Positions 33,901 through 45,900 of a stretch of DNA of 64,000 nt are shown one piece after another; position 1 is the first letter of the stretch; each line of letters opens with the position of its first letter. Under the pieces are notes generated by a model, which saw nothing but the letters and a program-made list of their open reading frames with translations, was not told the DNA's origin and did not search any database. The position numbers and the translations under genes were made by a program. Origin of the DNA: Triglochin maritima (taxonomy: Eukaryota; Streptophyta; Magnoliopsida; Alismatales; Juncaginaceae); contig OY821777.1 of NCBI GenBank assembly GCA_963682175.1, positions 947,501-1,011,500 on the forward strand, written 5' to 3'.

Positions 33901-34166
33901 GGGAGTTGAAGCGCCATCTCCTTGGTGACGTTGAATTGTCCGAGAATTTGTTGGTTGTTGAAGATGTTGCAAAGACAGTCGAGGTCGTCGGAGATGAGCT
34001 TTTTCAACGGTGAGCAACAGGCCTCGGTCGGCTCGGTCCCCGGCTGAAGGAACTTTTGGCAAGGTAAGAGAGCCTGCGTGCACAGTAAGGGACCTTGTGG
34101 AAGAGAGGTGGCCATGCAAAGCCATGAAAAGAGGATGGTAATGGAGAGGAAGGTGGTGGATTCCAT
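30979..34166 (-). CDS. GPI-anchored non-specific lipid transfer protein (LTPG type)
   Basis: Minus-strand exons 34166-33848, 31205-31137 and 31049-30979 join to 152 aa with GT-AG borders. Residues 1-~24 are a signal peptide (FLSITILFSWLCMATS). Residues 29-101 hold the eight-cysteine motif: C29, C36, C50-C51, C64-x-C66, C92 and C101, whose four disulfides enclose a lipid cavity. Exon 2 adds a Pro/Ser-rich linker (SPTSAPPPSKGPLSPPS), and exon 3 a hydrophobic tail (MFIGISIALMVVELF), as for GPI attachment. Such proteins act at the plasma membrane and wall in cuticular wax or other lipid export; the cargo here is unknown. The ATG at 34166 was chosen because it gives a signal peptide at once; in-frame ATGs at 34196 and 34256 would add a charged leader. 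Intron 1 (2.6 kb) contains a hAT MITE. Confidence 0.9.
31567..31843 (+). mobile_element. hAT-type MITE, copy 1, with 8-bp target duplication
   Basis: Terminal inverted repeats TAGGGGTGAGC/GCTCACCCCTA enclose 277 bp. The flanks ACCACGGC at 31559-31566 and 31844-31851 are a perfect 8-bp duplication, the hAT hallmark. The interior is filled with short inverted GGTCCGG/CCGGACC and GGACCGAA words, so it can fold heavily. It lies in intron 1 of the lipid-transfer gene. Long open frames across it are by-products of the repeats. Confidence 0.92.
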
Positions 34167-34798
34167 TGTGGACTTGTTGTGCTTGGGGTTTGACATGCCT
34201 ATAAGCCTATAACTATAGTTATTGGTTTGGAAATTTACGTAAAATACCTTCTCCATGATTCAAAATGCCACCAATATCCCCTACTATCTCATCATATTAT
34301 GTATTATATATCTTATGTATATATACCTAATACCTTTTAATCCACTGAATCAAAAGTTCACTAATATCCCCTATTATATCACCATGTCTTATATATACTT
34401 TAAATCCATTAAATCATTCAAAAATGTGTTATGCTAACATAAACCGGCCTAAATAGATCCAACTTTCTATGAAATTACGTATGTGACCTTTCATTCTATT
34501 TTGGGTTCATAATGAATACCAAGTGTAAGTTCTAATTAAACATACTCGATCTTAGATGTCTTTGAGATTTACTTCAAATAGAACGTATTATAAAAGAAAA
34601 GGTAGTATTCTACCGATCTTCCCATTCACTTCTAAACGCACTCCTACATATGCTACCAACACCTAGTCATCATTCTAAAACCACAACCACTCTACAAACC
34701 AAAACCATCCTTATTTCCCACGTTCCCTCTCTCGTGTGGTTGCCGATACTTGACAAGCCCACTGATACACCACGCCCAATTAAAGCACCATATATACA
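34167..34798. other. Upstream region of the lipid-transfer gene
   Basis: Presumed minus-strand promoter. AT-rich, with imperfect repeats of caccaatatcccctactatctca (at 34268 and, diverged, near 34359). No coding segment was recognised. Confidence 0.4.
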
Positions 34799-35052
34799 TA
34801 GGGGGGTGAGCAAAATTCAGTCCGATTCGGGCACCAGGACTGAACCGAATTTTTCGGTCCGGACCGAATTTTTTCGGTCCGGTCTTCGGTCCACAAAATT
34901 TTGGAAATTCGGTCTTCGGTCCGGACCGGACCGAAAATTTAAGGGGAAAATCCGGGTTTTGGACCGACCCGGGTTCGGTCCGGTCTTCGGTCTGGACTTC
35001 CCGAAAATTCGGGTTTCGGTCTGGTCCGGTCCTGGACCGAAGCTCACCCCTA
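34799..35052 (-). mobile_element. hAT-type MITE, copy 2, inverted relative to copy 1
   Basis: Ends TAGGGGGGTGAGC and GCTCACCCCTA, 254 bp. The flanks TATATACA (34791-34798) and TATATACG (35053-35060) match at 7 of 8 bases. The interior is the reverse-oriented relative of the 31567-31843 copy. The two copies bracket exon 1 of the lipid-transfer gene. Confidence 0.9.
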
Positions 35053-35130
35053 TATATACGTATGATGTTTTCCATTCAAAATACTCTCCATGTAATTCTT
35101 GTAGTTTCAAACCCAACCCTAACCCCGTCC

Positions 35131-35623
35131 ATGGCTTCCTCAACGATGCCTTCTTCTTGCCGTGAAGGTTTGGTCTTATTTGCACCAAACATTTTCTTTC
35201 TTTCATTTGCACTAGCACTTTATTTGTGATGCTCCATTTATTTCATTCACCTACCATAAATATTCATTCTAACACTTTTGTTTGTATTTTCACACCTCAA
35301 TTACTTTTGTGTTTCTTTGTTTGTCCACTTTGAAACCTCTTAAATGATACTTGAGCTTCGTTATTGTTTTTTTATTAAATGAAAATTATTCTTGTTTCTT
35401 TGTAATCATCCAATGTTTCTTTAAAAAAAATATTGCTCATTTCCATGTGCGTTATTAATTTCGTGTGTTTATTTATTTTAACGACATATTCACGTGTTTT
35501 CGCATGTGTATTGGTTCATTTTCAGCTCATTCGCTGTCCACCATTAACAATTCCAGTTACTTGGAAACTGGAAGCTCCCCCACTCAGGCAGATGATGACT
35601 TGTTTGCTTGTAACTTGATTTGA
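35131..35623 (+). CDS. Possible two-exon small protein, 44 aa
   Basis: ATG at 35131 opens a 37-nt exon ending at a GT (35168). A strong acceptor (ttggttcattttcag) precedes a second exon at 35526-35623, which keeps frame to TGA. The product would be 44 aa: the second exon encodes HSLSTINNSSYLETGSSPTQ followed by an acidic DDDLFACN end. I recognise no family and no signal peptide. A C-rich leader-like stretch (acccaaccctaaccccgtcc) precedes the ATG, as in the LRR gene. It could equally be the 5' part of a longer or non-coding transcript. Low confidence. Confidence 0.3.
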
Positions 35624-36855
35624 TTTGAATTGTGCTTCATAGTTCAAAACCTTTATCTAATGTATTACCAATTTTTCAACAAACCCCCCTACACCTACTC
35701 TACTATGTGAAGTGAGATACGATTCCAAATCGAAGACTAAGGGTCTGTTTGCCCACATCTTCTGAGACCTCATCTCCCCTCACAAGATAGTTCTTAAGAG
35801 AAACCCTAGAAGATGCACATCTCCCCTATTTGGGAAGATGTTTGACCCAGTGACCGATCAACTTCTCCTCCATCAATGCAAAATCCCTAACATGCCCTCC
35901 AAAAGCAATGCCCCGTCTTTAATTTACCAACTGAACATCCTAAATGCTTCAAATGATTGTCTGTGCTAAGGAGCACAAATGACATTACATACCTTCACAA
36001 CTGATGGAACACCAGATTAACACAACTGCTAGGCAAATGAGCCTAAGAATTTGTTTACAATAGACAATTTGGAAGAACAACAACAAATAAGTGAAAATAT
36101 AGAGGTTGAAGTATTGAAAATTTGAAATGAAATCAAATAAGTGGAATAACAAATAACTCACCTTTAGTATAGTCCATCGTTACATCTCTTTAGTGGAAAT
36201 GAAATCAAACAAGAATCTTTTGGGTTAACATGGTCAATTAGTTTCAAAAGAGCTTCACCAAGAATGCCAATTTTTGATGAACCCTGCAAGAACCATAGTA
36301 GATGATTAACCCCATAGAAGACGACGATGGCGCGATAGAGGCGATCTTCGTTTGGATTTGGGGCTACGGTGGAGAAAGAGATGACGATCGTAGAGATAAA
36401 GGAGTTGGATGATGATTAGTAATGTTTGTGGCACATTCGTAATTACGTGGTGGTAATTGACGTAATTTCGTAGGTATGTGGGGGCATTTGTGAAACGTAG
36501 ATGGTGTGGAGATCCGAAAATACAATTGTTAGATCTTCTGGTTCACTATTTATATGTGAGTGAACCGAAAATCCGAAACTAGGAGATGTTTGGACTTTAA
36601 ACAAAGAAGGTGAATTCTAGAATAGAATATGGACCTAGAAGGCCAATGCCGAATACACATTAATTATGATATGTACACTCTAAAGTAATACATGATATCT
36701 AATGTGTATTTTTCCGTGCTCATTAAAAATTCGCATTAAGTTATGATTCCACGTCATCTGGATTCTGGACTAGGAGTGGCGGTTCTTCATGACCCACCAC
36801 CGCTTTTTTTCCATCTGCATTCCACTCGGAGAAGCGACGGACACCCAAAAGGCTA

Positions 36856-36857
<2 letters not shown>
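35624..36857. other. Intergenic DNA and MED23 promoter, with possible DNA-transposon relic
   Basis: About 35735-36610 may be a non-autonomous element: gtttgcccacatcttct at its left edge is roughly mirrored by aggagatgtttggac at its right edge. The pairing is imperfect and no target duplication was found. The last ~200 bp before 36858 should contain the MED23 core promoter; no unambiguous TATA box was picked out. Confidence 0.35.

Positions 36858-36893
<36 letters not shown>
36858..36893 (+). repeat. Poly-C tract, 36 bases, in the MED23 5' leader
   Basis: Thirty-six consecutive C lie 65 bp before the MED23 ATG, with no other gene start between, so the tract may be in the mRNA leader. The opposite strand is G36, which can form a quadruplex. 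Length may be affected by sequencing or assembly. Confidence 0.85.
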
Positions 36894-36958
36894 TTCCTCG
36901 TCTTCCACCTCGAAATCGAATGGGATCGAAACCCTAGTAGTGGTGGACCTCCAAATCC

Positions 36959-39900
36959 ATGGATCCCAACCAGCGAAGTCCTCCTCCCCGATCCCACCCA
37001 GGCCGCGCCGCCGTCGTCGACCTCTTCAACCTCTACCTCGGGGTAAGTTAGTCAAGTCACTCTCCCTTTCTCCCCCTCTCCACTCGCTTCTCATCGATCC
37101 ATCTGCCTTCTTTCCCTTCGCAGAGGAGGAAGTCGACCCCCAGGCCGGACGATGGAGTGCGCGACCCCTCGTAAGTGTGCTCCTCTCTTCCTTCCTTCTC
37201 GTCTGGATTAAGATTTGCCTTCTGCTACTTGCTGTAGTGGTTCTAGCGAGCGATTCAGGTCCAATTTTTTTAATATAATTTTTAAAAACCTTTTCTGGTC
37301 GAAAGTTTTTTTCTTTTAAAACTTCGGTTCCTTATTATTTCAAGCATTTTCATGCAAGTCAGTTTCATGTTTGGTTCTCTATAGTCAAGGGCAGGGACGG
37401 TGGCAGGAGTTAAGGTCCAAGGGGTCGGAATATAAGGCGATCCAAAATTTCCTTTGTTTGATTAGGTATTTTACCGTAAGTGGGAGTGGCTAAATAAATA
37501 CTCTTGTACTGGACTTATTTGACCAAATCTCATATACATATCTTATAATTGGTATTCAAAAATATTTGGAGGAGTTGAAATCTAAAGAGGTCAAAAATTC
37601 AGGGGGATCAAAATCTCAAAATGTCTATACAAAATATATGAAATTTCGAAATTCGAAGGTCAAAATCCAAAAAGATAAGAAATCCACGGGGTCGCCCAAC
37701 CCCCTCCCCACAATGCGGCATTGTCCCTGGTCAAGGGTGTTATCTGATTACACCTTTGATTATGTTCCATTGTTTCGTCCATTTGCTAACACTTCCGAGA
37801 TCAGTAACTTAATATATGTGTCACAAAGAATGTAGAAAATTTTGCCCTGGCTTGTCTCGAAATCAGTTTATAAATTGTGCAGTCTCGCAAGTATTTCACA
37901 ATATTGAATTGTAGAATTTTGTCTGGTGATATCATTAGTCCATAAAGAAATGATTATATTCTGCTGACCTGTAATCAGTTCAAATGGTTCTCCTGTAATC
38001 AGTCCATAAAGAAATGATTATATTCTGCTGACCTGTAATCCCTAATTTTACAGTAACACTGAATGCTTTCCCTTAATGATCTACCTAATCTTATAAATTC
38101 CACAATGACATTTCATTTCTCGTACATTCTTTTAATTCCGAAGAGAGACACCCAAAAGTATAAAGATCTGTTGTGAGTATCTTTCAATAAAAATTGCTTC
38201 CTAATTTCCAAAGCACAGTGGTGGCATTCGTTCGGGGTCTTAGGAAAGTAACCCTAAACCAAAAGGGAGGTCATTATGGTTCTTTTTCCCACATAAAATG
38301 ACACTGCATTTTTTCACTGTTGTTTCCTGTGCAGGAACAAAATGCAGAAAAGAGTAAGCGCTCTAAATGGAGACCTCCCTCCACGAGATGAGCAATTCCT
38401 ATTAGATTTTGAGCAACTCCAAGGTCAATTCCAAGTGAGTACTGTACCATACCATGGATTAAACTTTGAGGGTAATTGCTGCTCGATTGTGTTGACTTGT
38501 AGTTTTTATCTACCACATCGCAGGACCAAGAGCAGCTAAGATCTGTGGTGGAGTCTGTCTTGATATGTTTTGTTGTTCAATGCAGTGCTCATGCACCCCA
38601 AGCGGAGTTTATCCTTTTTGCTTTACGAGGTCTAAGTAGCATTGGATATGTTAACTGGGACACACTATTGCCGTCTCTTTTATCTACCGTTTCCATTCAG
38701 GAGGCGTCAGCTGGACAGGGTAGTCAGTCTATGCCTGGTTTGCCATCTACGAACTTGGCGGGCACTAGAATGATCTCATCACCATCTCCTGGAGTCCCAA
38801 ATGCTACAAGCTTTCATTCTTCAAATATCGTATCTCCTTTGTCCTCAGTTCATGGCATCGGGTCCCCAGGACAGTCTTCAATTGAGCAACCTGCTTGTGT
38901 CCATCTTTCGCCAGTCAAATCCTCTGATATTTCTGACTCAATGCAGCATATTGTTTCTGGGTCTAGCCAATCATTTAAGGGAAATTATTTGCGTCAACTT
39001 TGTTGCAAGATTATATTGATTGGACTTGACTCCATTCTTAGGCCTGTAACTCATGTCGAGATTTTTTCGCACATGCTAAACTGGTTGGTAATCCGGGATC
39101 AGAAGCAAGTCCTTGACGACACTGACCCTACAAAAGAATGGAGACCACAAGGTCCTTCAAATGAGTGGCTGCACATTTGCTTGGATGTAATATGGATGCT
39201 GGTTGATGAAGACAAGTGTCGTGTGCCATTTTATGAATTGCTTCGCAGTGGCTTGCAGTTTCTTGGCAATAGTCCTGATGACGAAGCCTTATTTTCGATA
39301 ATTCTGGAGATCCATAGAAGAAGGGATCTGGTCGCCATGCACATGCAAATGTTGGATCAACATCTCCATTGCCCATCATTTGGTACCCATCGGATCTTAT
39401 GTCATATGTATCCAAGTTCATCGGGGGAGCCGGTTACAAATTTACGCTACTCACCAATAATGTATCCTAGTGTTTTAGGTGAACCATTGCATGGAGAGGT
39501 GAGAAAAACCTTCTGATGCATTTGACCTTTTCTCTGACTGTATGTGCATGTATTTGTGTTAGTTTTTCCTGTGTGCAGAATATACCACATAATGTCATGC
39601 ATAACTTGTCCAAATAAACCTTTTCAATCTTAGTCGAGTATTCACCACAAAAAATGCTTATAGCCTGTTGGGCGACTCTTACAGGTCATGGTCTCATGAA
39701 GAATTGTTTGATATTCATTAGACCTCATAGATATGATATTCTTTTCATTACCAATTGGATTAATTAGGTGTTTTTTTCGTTACCAATCTTAGATATGTTC
39801 ATTGGATTAAGGTGTTTTTTTGCAAGCAATTTCTTCAATCTCGTAGAAATTTCTGCAGTGTCTTATGTGGTTTGCATGATGTTTGGCTAATTTTTGTTGT

Positions 39901-42900
39901 AGTTGTGTTATGTTTATCTGACGTATTGATGTACTGGTGGTAGGGTCTTGCAACTTCAATCCAGAAAGGGAGTTTAGACTGGGAACGGGCAATACGCTGT
40001 CTCAGTCATGCACTTCGTACTGCTCCATCACCTGAATGGTGGAGGCGCGTCCTTCTAGTGGCATCTCCTTATAGAGTACAAACTGCCCAAATGTCCACTC
40101 CCGGTGCAGTTTTTTCCACTGAAATGGTTTGTGAGGCTGTTATCGAGAGAATTGTTGAGCTACTGAGCTGGACATGTTCAGGTACTAATGGGAGCCATCT
40201 TTGTAATTTCTGCATTGCATGTTCTCTTTTGAAGTTCATGTTAATTTGGGGTATTAAATATGGGTATCATTTTTTTATCTGATGGGTGTCAGTAATTTCT
40301 GTTATCTTGCAATGCCATATCTCAAGCGTTTAAGGAGGTAATAATGTAATATTGTACTTGCTTCCAGAGTATAACTAAAAATGATGAAAAGTATTATCAA
40401 GAACATAGATGGCATTTAAAACTCTCAAATATGTGATGTTTCTTTTTTTTATGATTGGCACGTGTGAAAGTGTAACTACTCCTTTAATGTTATTAGAATA
40501 CATCTCTTCTTGAAATTAAACTCATTTATTGACTTGTTTATTTGATGTACTTAAGTTGGCTCAAAGAAGTAAAATAAATGAAATGTCAGATCATCAGTTT
40601 TTTAGTTCTTCCCTGTTCATCAGATACTCTGATAGTTCAGGTTTCACTCTCTTTATTAATCCTTTGCAGAAACTGACTGTTGGCAAGAGTGGCTCATATT
40701 TGCTGATATATTCTTCTTTCTGGTGAAGAGTGGTTGCATAGACTTTCTTGATTTTATAAACAAGCTATCATCGCGCTTTTCCAATGATGACCAGCAACTT
40801 CTTCGAAGTAATCATGTGACATGGCTATTTGCACAAATTATTCGCATAGAGATAGTGATGACTACATTAAGCTCGGACCCGAGAAAGGTTGGTAATGCCT
40901 TTTGTTTGTTGTATCTTTTTCATGGTATTCATATTTTTCATTCCACAAACTTTGCACCTAATTTACCTCGCTCATTAACATATTCGGTTTGGAGATTTAT
41001 TGATTTTTCGATAATAAAAATAAGATATGTCCGTCATTTTTATGTTGTGGTCTACATATCTGCTATTCTCTATTGTCCAATCTTTAAATGCTCTGAGACA
41101 CCACTTCCACACTAAAATAAGTTTTTTTTGTCAGGTAGACATTGCCAGAAAGATAATTTCTTTCCACAAAGATGATAAAGCTTTGGATATGGTAGTTAAC
41201 AATCCTCAAAGTATCCTTCTAGATTTAATAAGCAGTAGTCAGACTCTACGAATTTGGTCATTCAACAGCTCGATAAGAGAATATTTGAACAGTGATCAGC
41301 TCCAAAAAGGCAAGCAAATTGATGAATGGTGGAAGCAAGTGACTAAAGGTTCTCCTTTTACTTTTGAAATCTACTAGATGTGATTTGCATTCCAGTCTGT
41401 GGAGGCAATAATCTTGCACTTTTATGTACATATATATATATATTTTGGTTATTATATCCCAGTTTGCTACAATGTATTTCAGTATTTTAATTTCTTGTTA
41501 TTTATTAATATTGATGATCTTTTATTTTTTCACCAATAAAAAAATCCTTATGAATGCCAAAACATTTAGTCTCCTAAAACTGCTCAAGGTTATTTACAAC
41601 AATTGCATTATTGCATATTAATATCTTGACATCTTCCCAGGGCTAACTGTAATAATGTCCATTGTTTTAAATAAGTTTCTGCTCTGCCCTTTGCTTATTT
41701 GTTTGTTGGATATCTCTTTTATAGGGGAGAGAATGTTGGACTTTTTAAATTTGGATGATAGATCAGTGGGAATGTTTTGGGTTCTTTCATTTACAATGGC
41801 ACAACCTGCTTGTGAAGCTGTTATGAATTGGTTCACATCAGTCGGAGCAACTGACTTGTTGCAGGGCTCTAACAGCCAATCCAATGATAGGATGATGATG
41901 ATGCGGGAAACATCCCCTCTTTCAATGAAGTTGCTTTCTGGATTATCAATTAATTTGTGTATGAAGTTAGCTTTTCAACTTGAAGAAACTATTTTTCTTG
42001 GTCAGGTACTATACGTACAATTTTTGCTATCCACTTCTTTAACCTTATCGTCTTGCTTTCCATAGAGTAAGTAGAGTAAATGAGATCCGGAAAATGTTAG
42101 ATCTAAAATATTTGTAAGGTTTGGCTTCAAATTCTGTATTCTAGTCTCAGAATAAATAAACCTTTTTGTTTGAATAGTCCTTCGTTTGGGTAAAATTAAA
42201 TGTGTTGTGGACTTGTGGTTGTGGGTTATAAGACTTACGAGTCTCTTCCATACAAGTTTAATTTTGGGGGTGTAGAGCTCCTTGTGGGAGTTAGCAGATA
42301 AAATTCAACTCATAAGATGCCCTAAATAGCAATGGTAACTTGAAAAATTTACCCTCAATTTACAATAACATTCATTTGTGATGTTGACATGTTGTATACA
42401 TTTTTCCTCTACCATGATTGATCCTCTTATTTTTCTTGTGGATATTTGCTAATAACTTATAAACATTTTTTTTGGGTATGATGGCCTTTATGCAATTCTG
42501 CAGGTCATTCCAAGCATTGCTATGGTTGAAACATATGTTAGATTGCTGCTGATTGCACCTCATTCACTATTCCGTTCTCATTTCAATGTAATTCCTTCTG
42601 CTTGCCTTTCATGTTAGTCACTGAATCATTAATTTGACATATCTGTATGTTTAAGAGTTTGTGTTTGTTAGAATAATAGATATTAGGAAATAATTAGATT
42701 TAGATATTCTAATTGATAGGACTTTCCTTATTTGTTGTTTCCTTATTAATATTTCTTAATTGTTGTTTCCTTTTTTCATCCTTGTAACTTCTATATATAG
42801 AGGACCTATCTAAGCAATAATATATATCCCCATTATAATTTCTTATTCAACAGTGTTTATATATTTGTATGTTTATACTCACGAAAGGATATGCGTTCAC

Positions 42901-45900
42901 TTATCGCATTTCTCTCTTGCTCATTCTTAGTAGTAATATTTTCCTATCGTGAAAGTAGTTTTTTATAGGAAAATAAAACTGCTTGTGTGAAAATTAAGCA
43001 CATAACTACATAAGAGCGGAAAATGGTGAGTATATTCAAATGTACTTGTAACAACTTGTAGGAGGCATTGGGAAGAAAAGTGAGGTGGGATTAAAATCAT
43101 AAAATTCGTTGAGAAGATAACACTTTCTTTTCTCTCAAAATACAAAATTTGATGTTATAAGTCTCTTGTCTTTATCAAGCACTCCTACTCTCCTAGTAAT
43201 ATTTAGACATCCGACCCAGAAATTAATTCTTGATCTGTTATAAACATTTGCGAACTTCTTTACATGACTGGTGAAATAGTGAAGCCATGACTAGCCTCTT
43301 GAAGATTATACTCACATTAAGCTTAATATGGTCCACTCATTTTTGTGTTTGTAGTCGTTTGCTAGACATGAGGTATTTGTTAGGACTTCTTTACTCATGT
43401 TATACATATCGATCCCAACTAGTTTGGGATTAAAGGCTCTGTTGTTGTTGTAATGACAAATCCCATATGTACATATAAGTTGGTTCGATCTGTTAGGTAC
43501 CCATGAAGTCTACTTCCTCATAAGGAGTCACTACAATTGAATTTAAATTGCTTAAGCTTCAATTGTTCTGGTACAATACCGACGCCATCATAGATGTCAT
43601 CAATGTTTCTTGCACCTATAAATTGAGACCAAATTAGTGTGTTACAATTGTGATATGCACCGATCTGTCCATAAATGGAGAAACGTCAACCATACTTCAC
43701 ATCATATTCTATTTAATTTTAGTTTACATTTTTTTTCTCAGCTCAAGTGATCCAAATCACTTGTCTTTCCTGTTTCAATTTTTGAAATCGATCAATTTGG
43801 TATCAAAATTACTTGTGCCATTTGACAAATTTATTTAAATTATTTGCTCCTAAGTTAATTTGCCTTTATAGGGTGTTTTTATATTTATCATGACTTCATT
43901 GTTTTCACAGAGTTTGACACAGAGATCTCCATCCATATTGAACAAGTCTGGTGTTACATTGTTACTCTTAGAAATATTGAACTATCGCTTATTCTCCTTG
44001 TACAGGTATGCCCTTTTCAAACAAATATGGTGGTTGAGGCATTAATTACACATTAAAATTGATAATAAGAGCCTTATGTATTTAAAAATGTTGATGTAAC
44101 TACATAATTCATCCCTACTTTGAAGGCACTTGATGTAATTTTCGAAGTACACATTCGTCGAAAGGCAATTTTGTAATAATATAAATAGTATGTTCATTAT
44201 TTGTTATTCTAGAAAGAGTAGTTTGTTATTGCCCTTTTGTATTTGAAGCTTGGCAACAATTTGATGTGGAAGTTGGTTGTGAAAGATCAGTCTTTAATAT
44301 TGCTAAAGAGGGTTGAATTTATTGATTTTAACAAGACAAGAGCCTGATTAGCTAGGAAGCATGGATACTTCTGAATTCATGATGTACTGTATCGTGCCCG
44401 CATTGGATACCCGATACTTGCCCCGTATGCTTCAAGATATTTAACATGTAATACACTTCATTTGGAGTATCATTTAGACAAGTATTGTTTATTTTTGGAT
44501 ACTTATAGATGTACCTCTTTGCCTAAGCCCACTAATCTGGAATCAAACATTTTGTTGTTGTAGCTTGTAGGTACTTTTGTGATACTCTCGAATACCTCTT
44601 GCCTTCTTGGATACCTGAAGATAATTCTATTTAAAATTTTGAATATAAAATATAATAAAATGAAAATACGATTTTATTGTTTATTATATATGCATGATCA
44701 AAGGTTTTTAGTTTTAATTGTGTAGTCAGTGAAATTTCTTGTATCCCCAGTTTTTCTTTGATTTCACTTCATTTGGTAATTTAAATTATAAATATAGCTA
44801 TTAATTTAACATTGACATATTCTTAATCTATGAAATCCTGCTTTTTGAAAAATGGCGTGCCCGTGTGTCTGTATTGTATTATACATGTATCTCATATCCA
44901 TATCTGTGCTTCGTAGTTTATAACTGCTTGTCCAAGAAGCCGAAGGCTCGGACACTACATTAACCGCAGAGATGCACATCCTAGAAGACAAAATATAGCG
45001 CCCAACCAAAAGACCAATACAAATATTATATTGGCTGCTGTCTGCAGCTTAGCAGCTTGTGGCAAGGACCCTTCTTTTAGCTGTTAACCGAACAAATTAG
45101 TCTATCTCTGGACTAGGCAGTCCATTAAATTATGGCCCCCAAAAGGTGATCCACAGTTTACCGTAGTTAACTGTACCCTTATCGAACTGGATACCATTTC
45201 TAGAGCACCACAGAGTTCACCATTATGCCGAAGGCATCAGATGTCATCATGCTCTCTGAATCTGGTTTTCCCCCCAGTTGTCTTTGCCACTAGTCCCAAA
45301 TTTCTTCAAATAGTTATCACAACACTGGCTGTTGCACCGATGCCATCCTTTTTTCTTTAGGTTAGTTTCTATGAGCTCTCCTCTGTGGTGGACCATCCAA
45401 ACAAAAAAGTTGTGTTCTTGAGTGGAGCCCTACAGTTATAGATCCATTACCATCTCAAGCATTACAAAAAAATATTAAACACAAAACGATAGCATTCATA
45501 AAGGCATGAATGCGATATAATTTTTTCTTTCCTTGCAATATTTTATTTTGGTAGGTTGGAATGGATTTTCTTGCATTTTTGCTACGATATGACACTTTTA
45601 GTTTCTGTTAAGCTCATGTCCTGTTGTGTTCTATGTTGAAGATATCACGGGAGGAGTAAGGGGCTACTATATGATGTTTCCAAAATTATTGCTATGATGA
45701 AGGGAAGATGTGGTGAGCATCGAGTGTTCCGATTGGCCGAAAATTTGTCCATCAATTTAATTCTCTCAATACGGGATTTTTTTATGGTGAAGAAAGACGT
45801 GAAGGTTCTCACAATACATTTTCTTGAAGGACTCTAGACTTTTTTCACTTGAAAGAAAACCATCTTAATATGTTTAATTTTCATTAACCTTATTTTTATT

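Noticed and set aside
34650..35218. Long open frames on both strands (up to 171 codons) across the inverted repeat
   Set aside because: They run through the MITE at 34799-35052 and read as low-complexity repeats of its GGACCGAA words; no family similarity and no gene signals.
36770..37046. Poly-Pro and poly-Gly open frames over the start of MED23
   Set aside because: Caused by the C36 tract; the MED23 frame starting at 36959 is supported by the whole 21-exon gene.
37566..37835. 89-codon plus-strand open frame in MED23 intron 2
   Set aside because: No family similarity, low-complexity Lys/Ser-rich, and the MED23 reading frame is continuous when the intron is removed.
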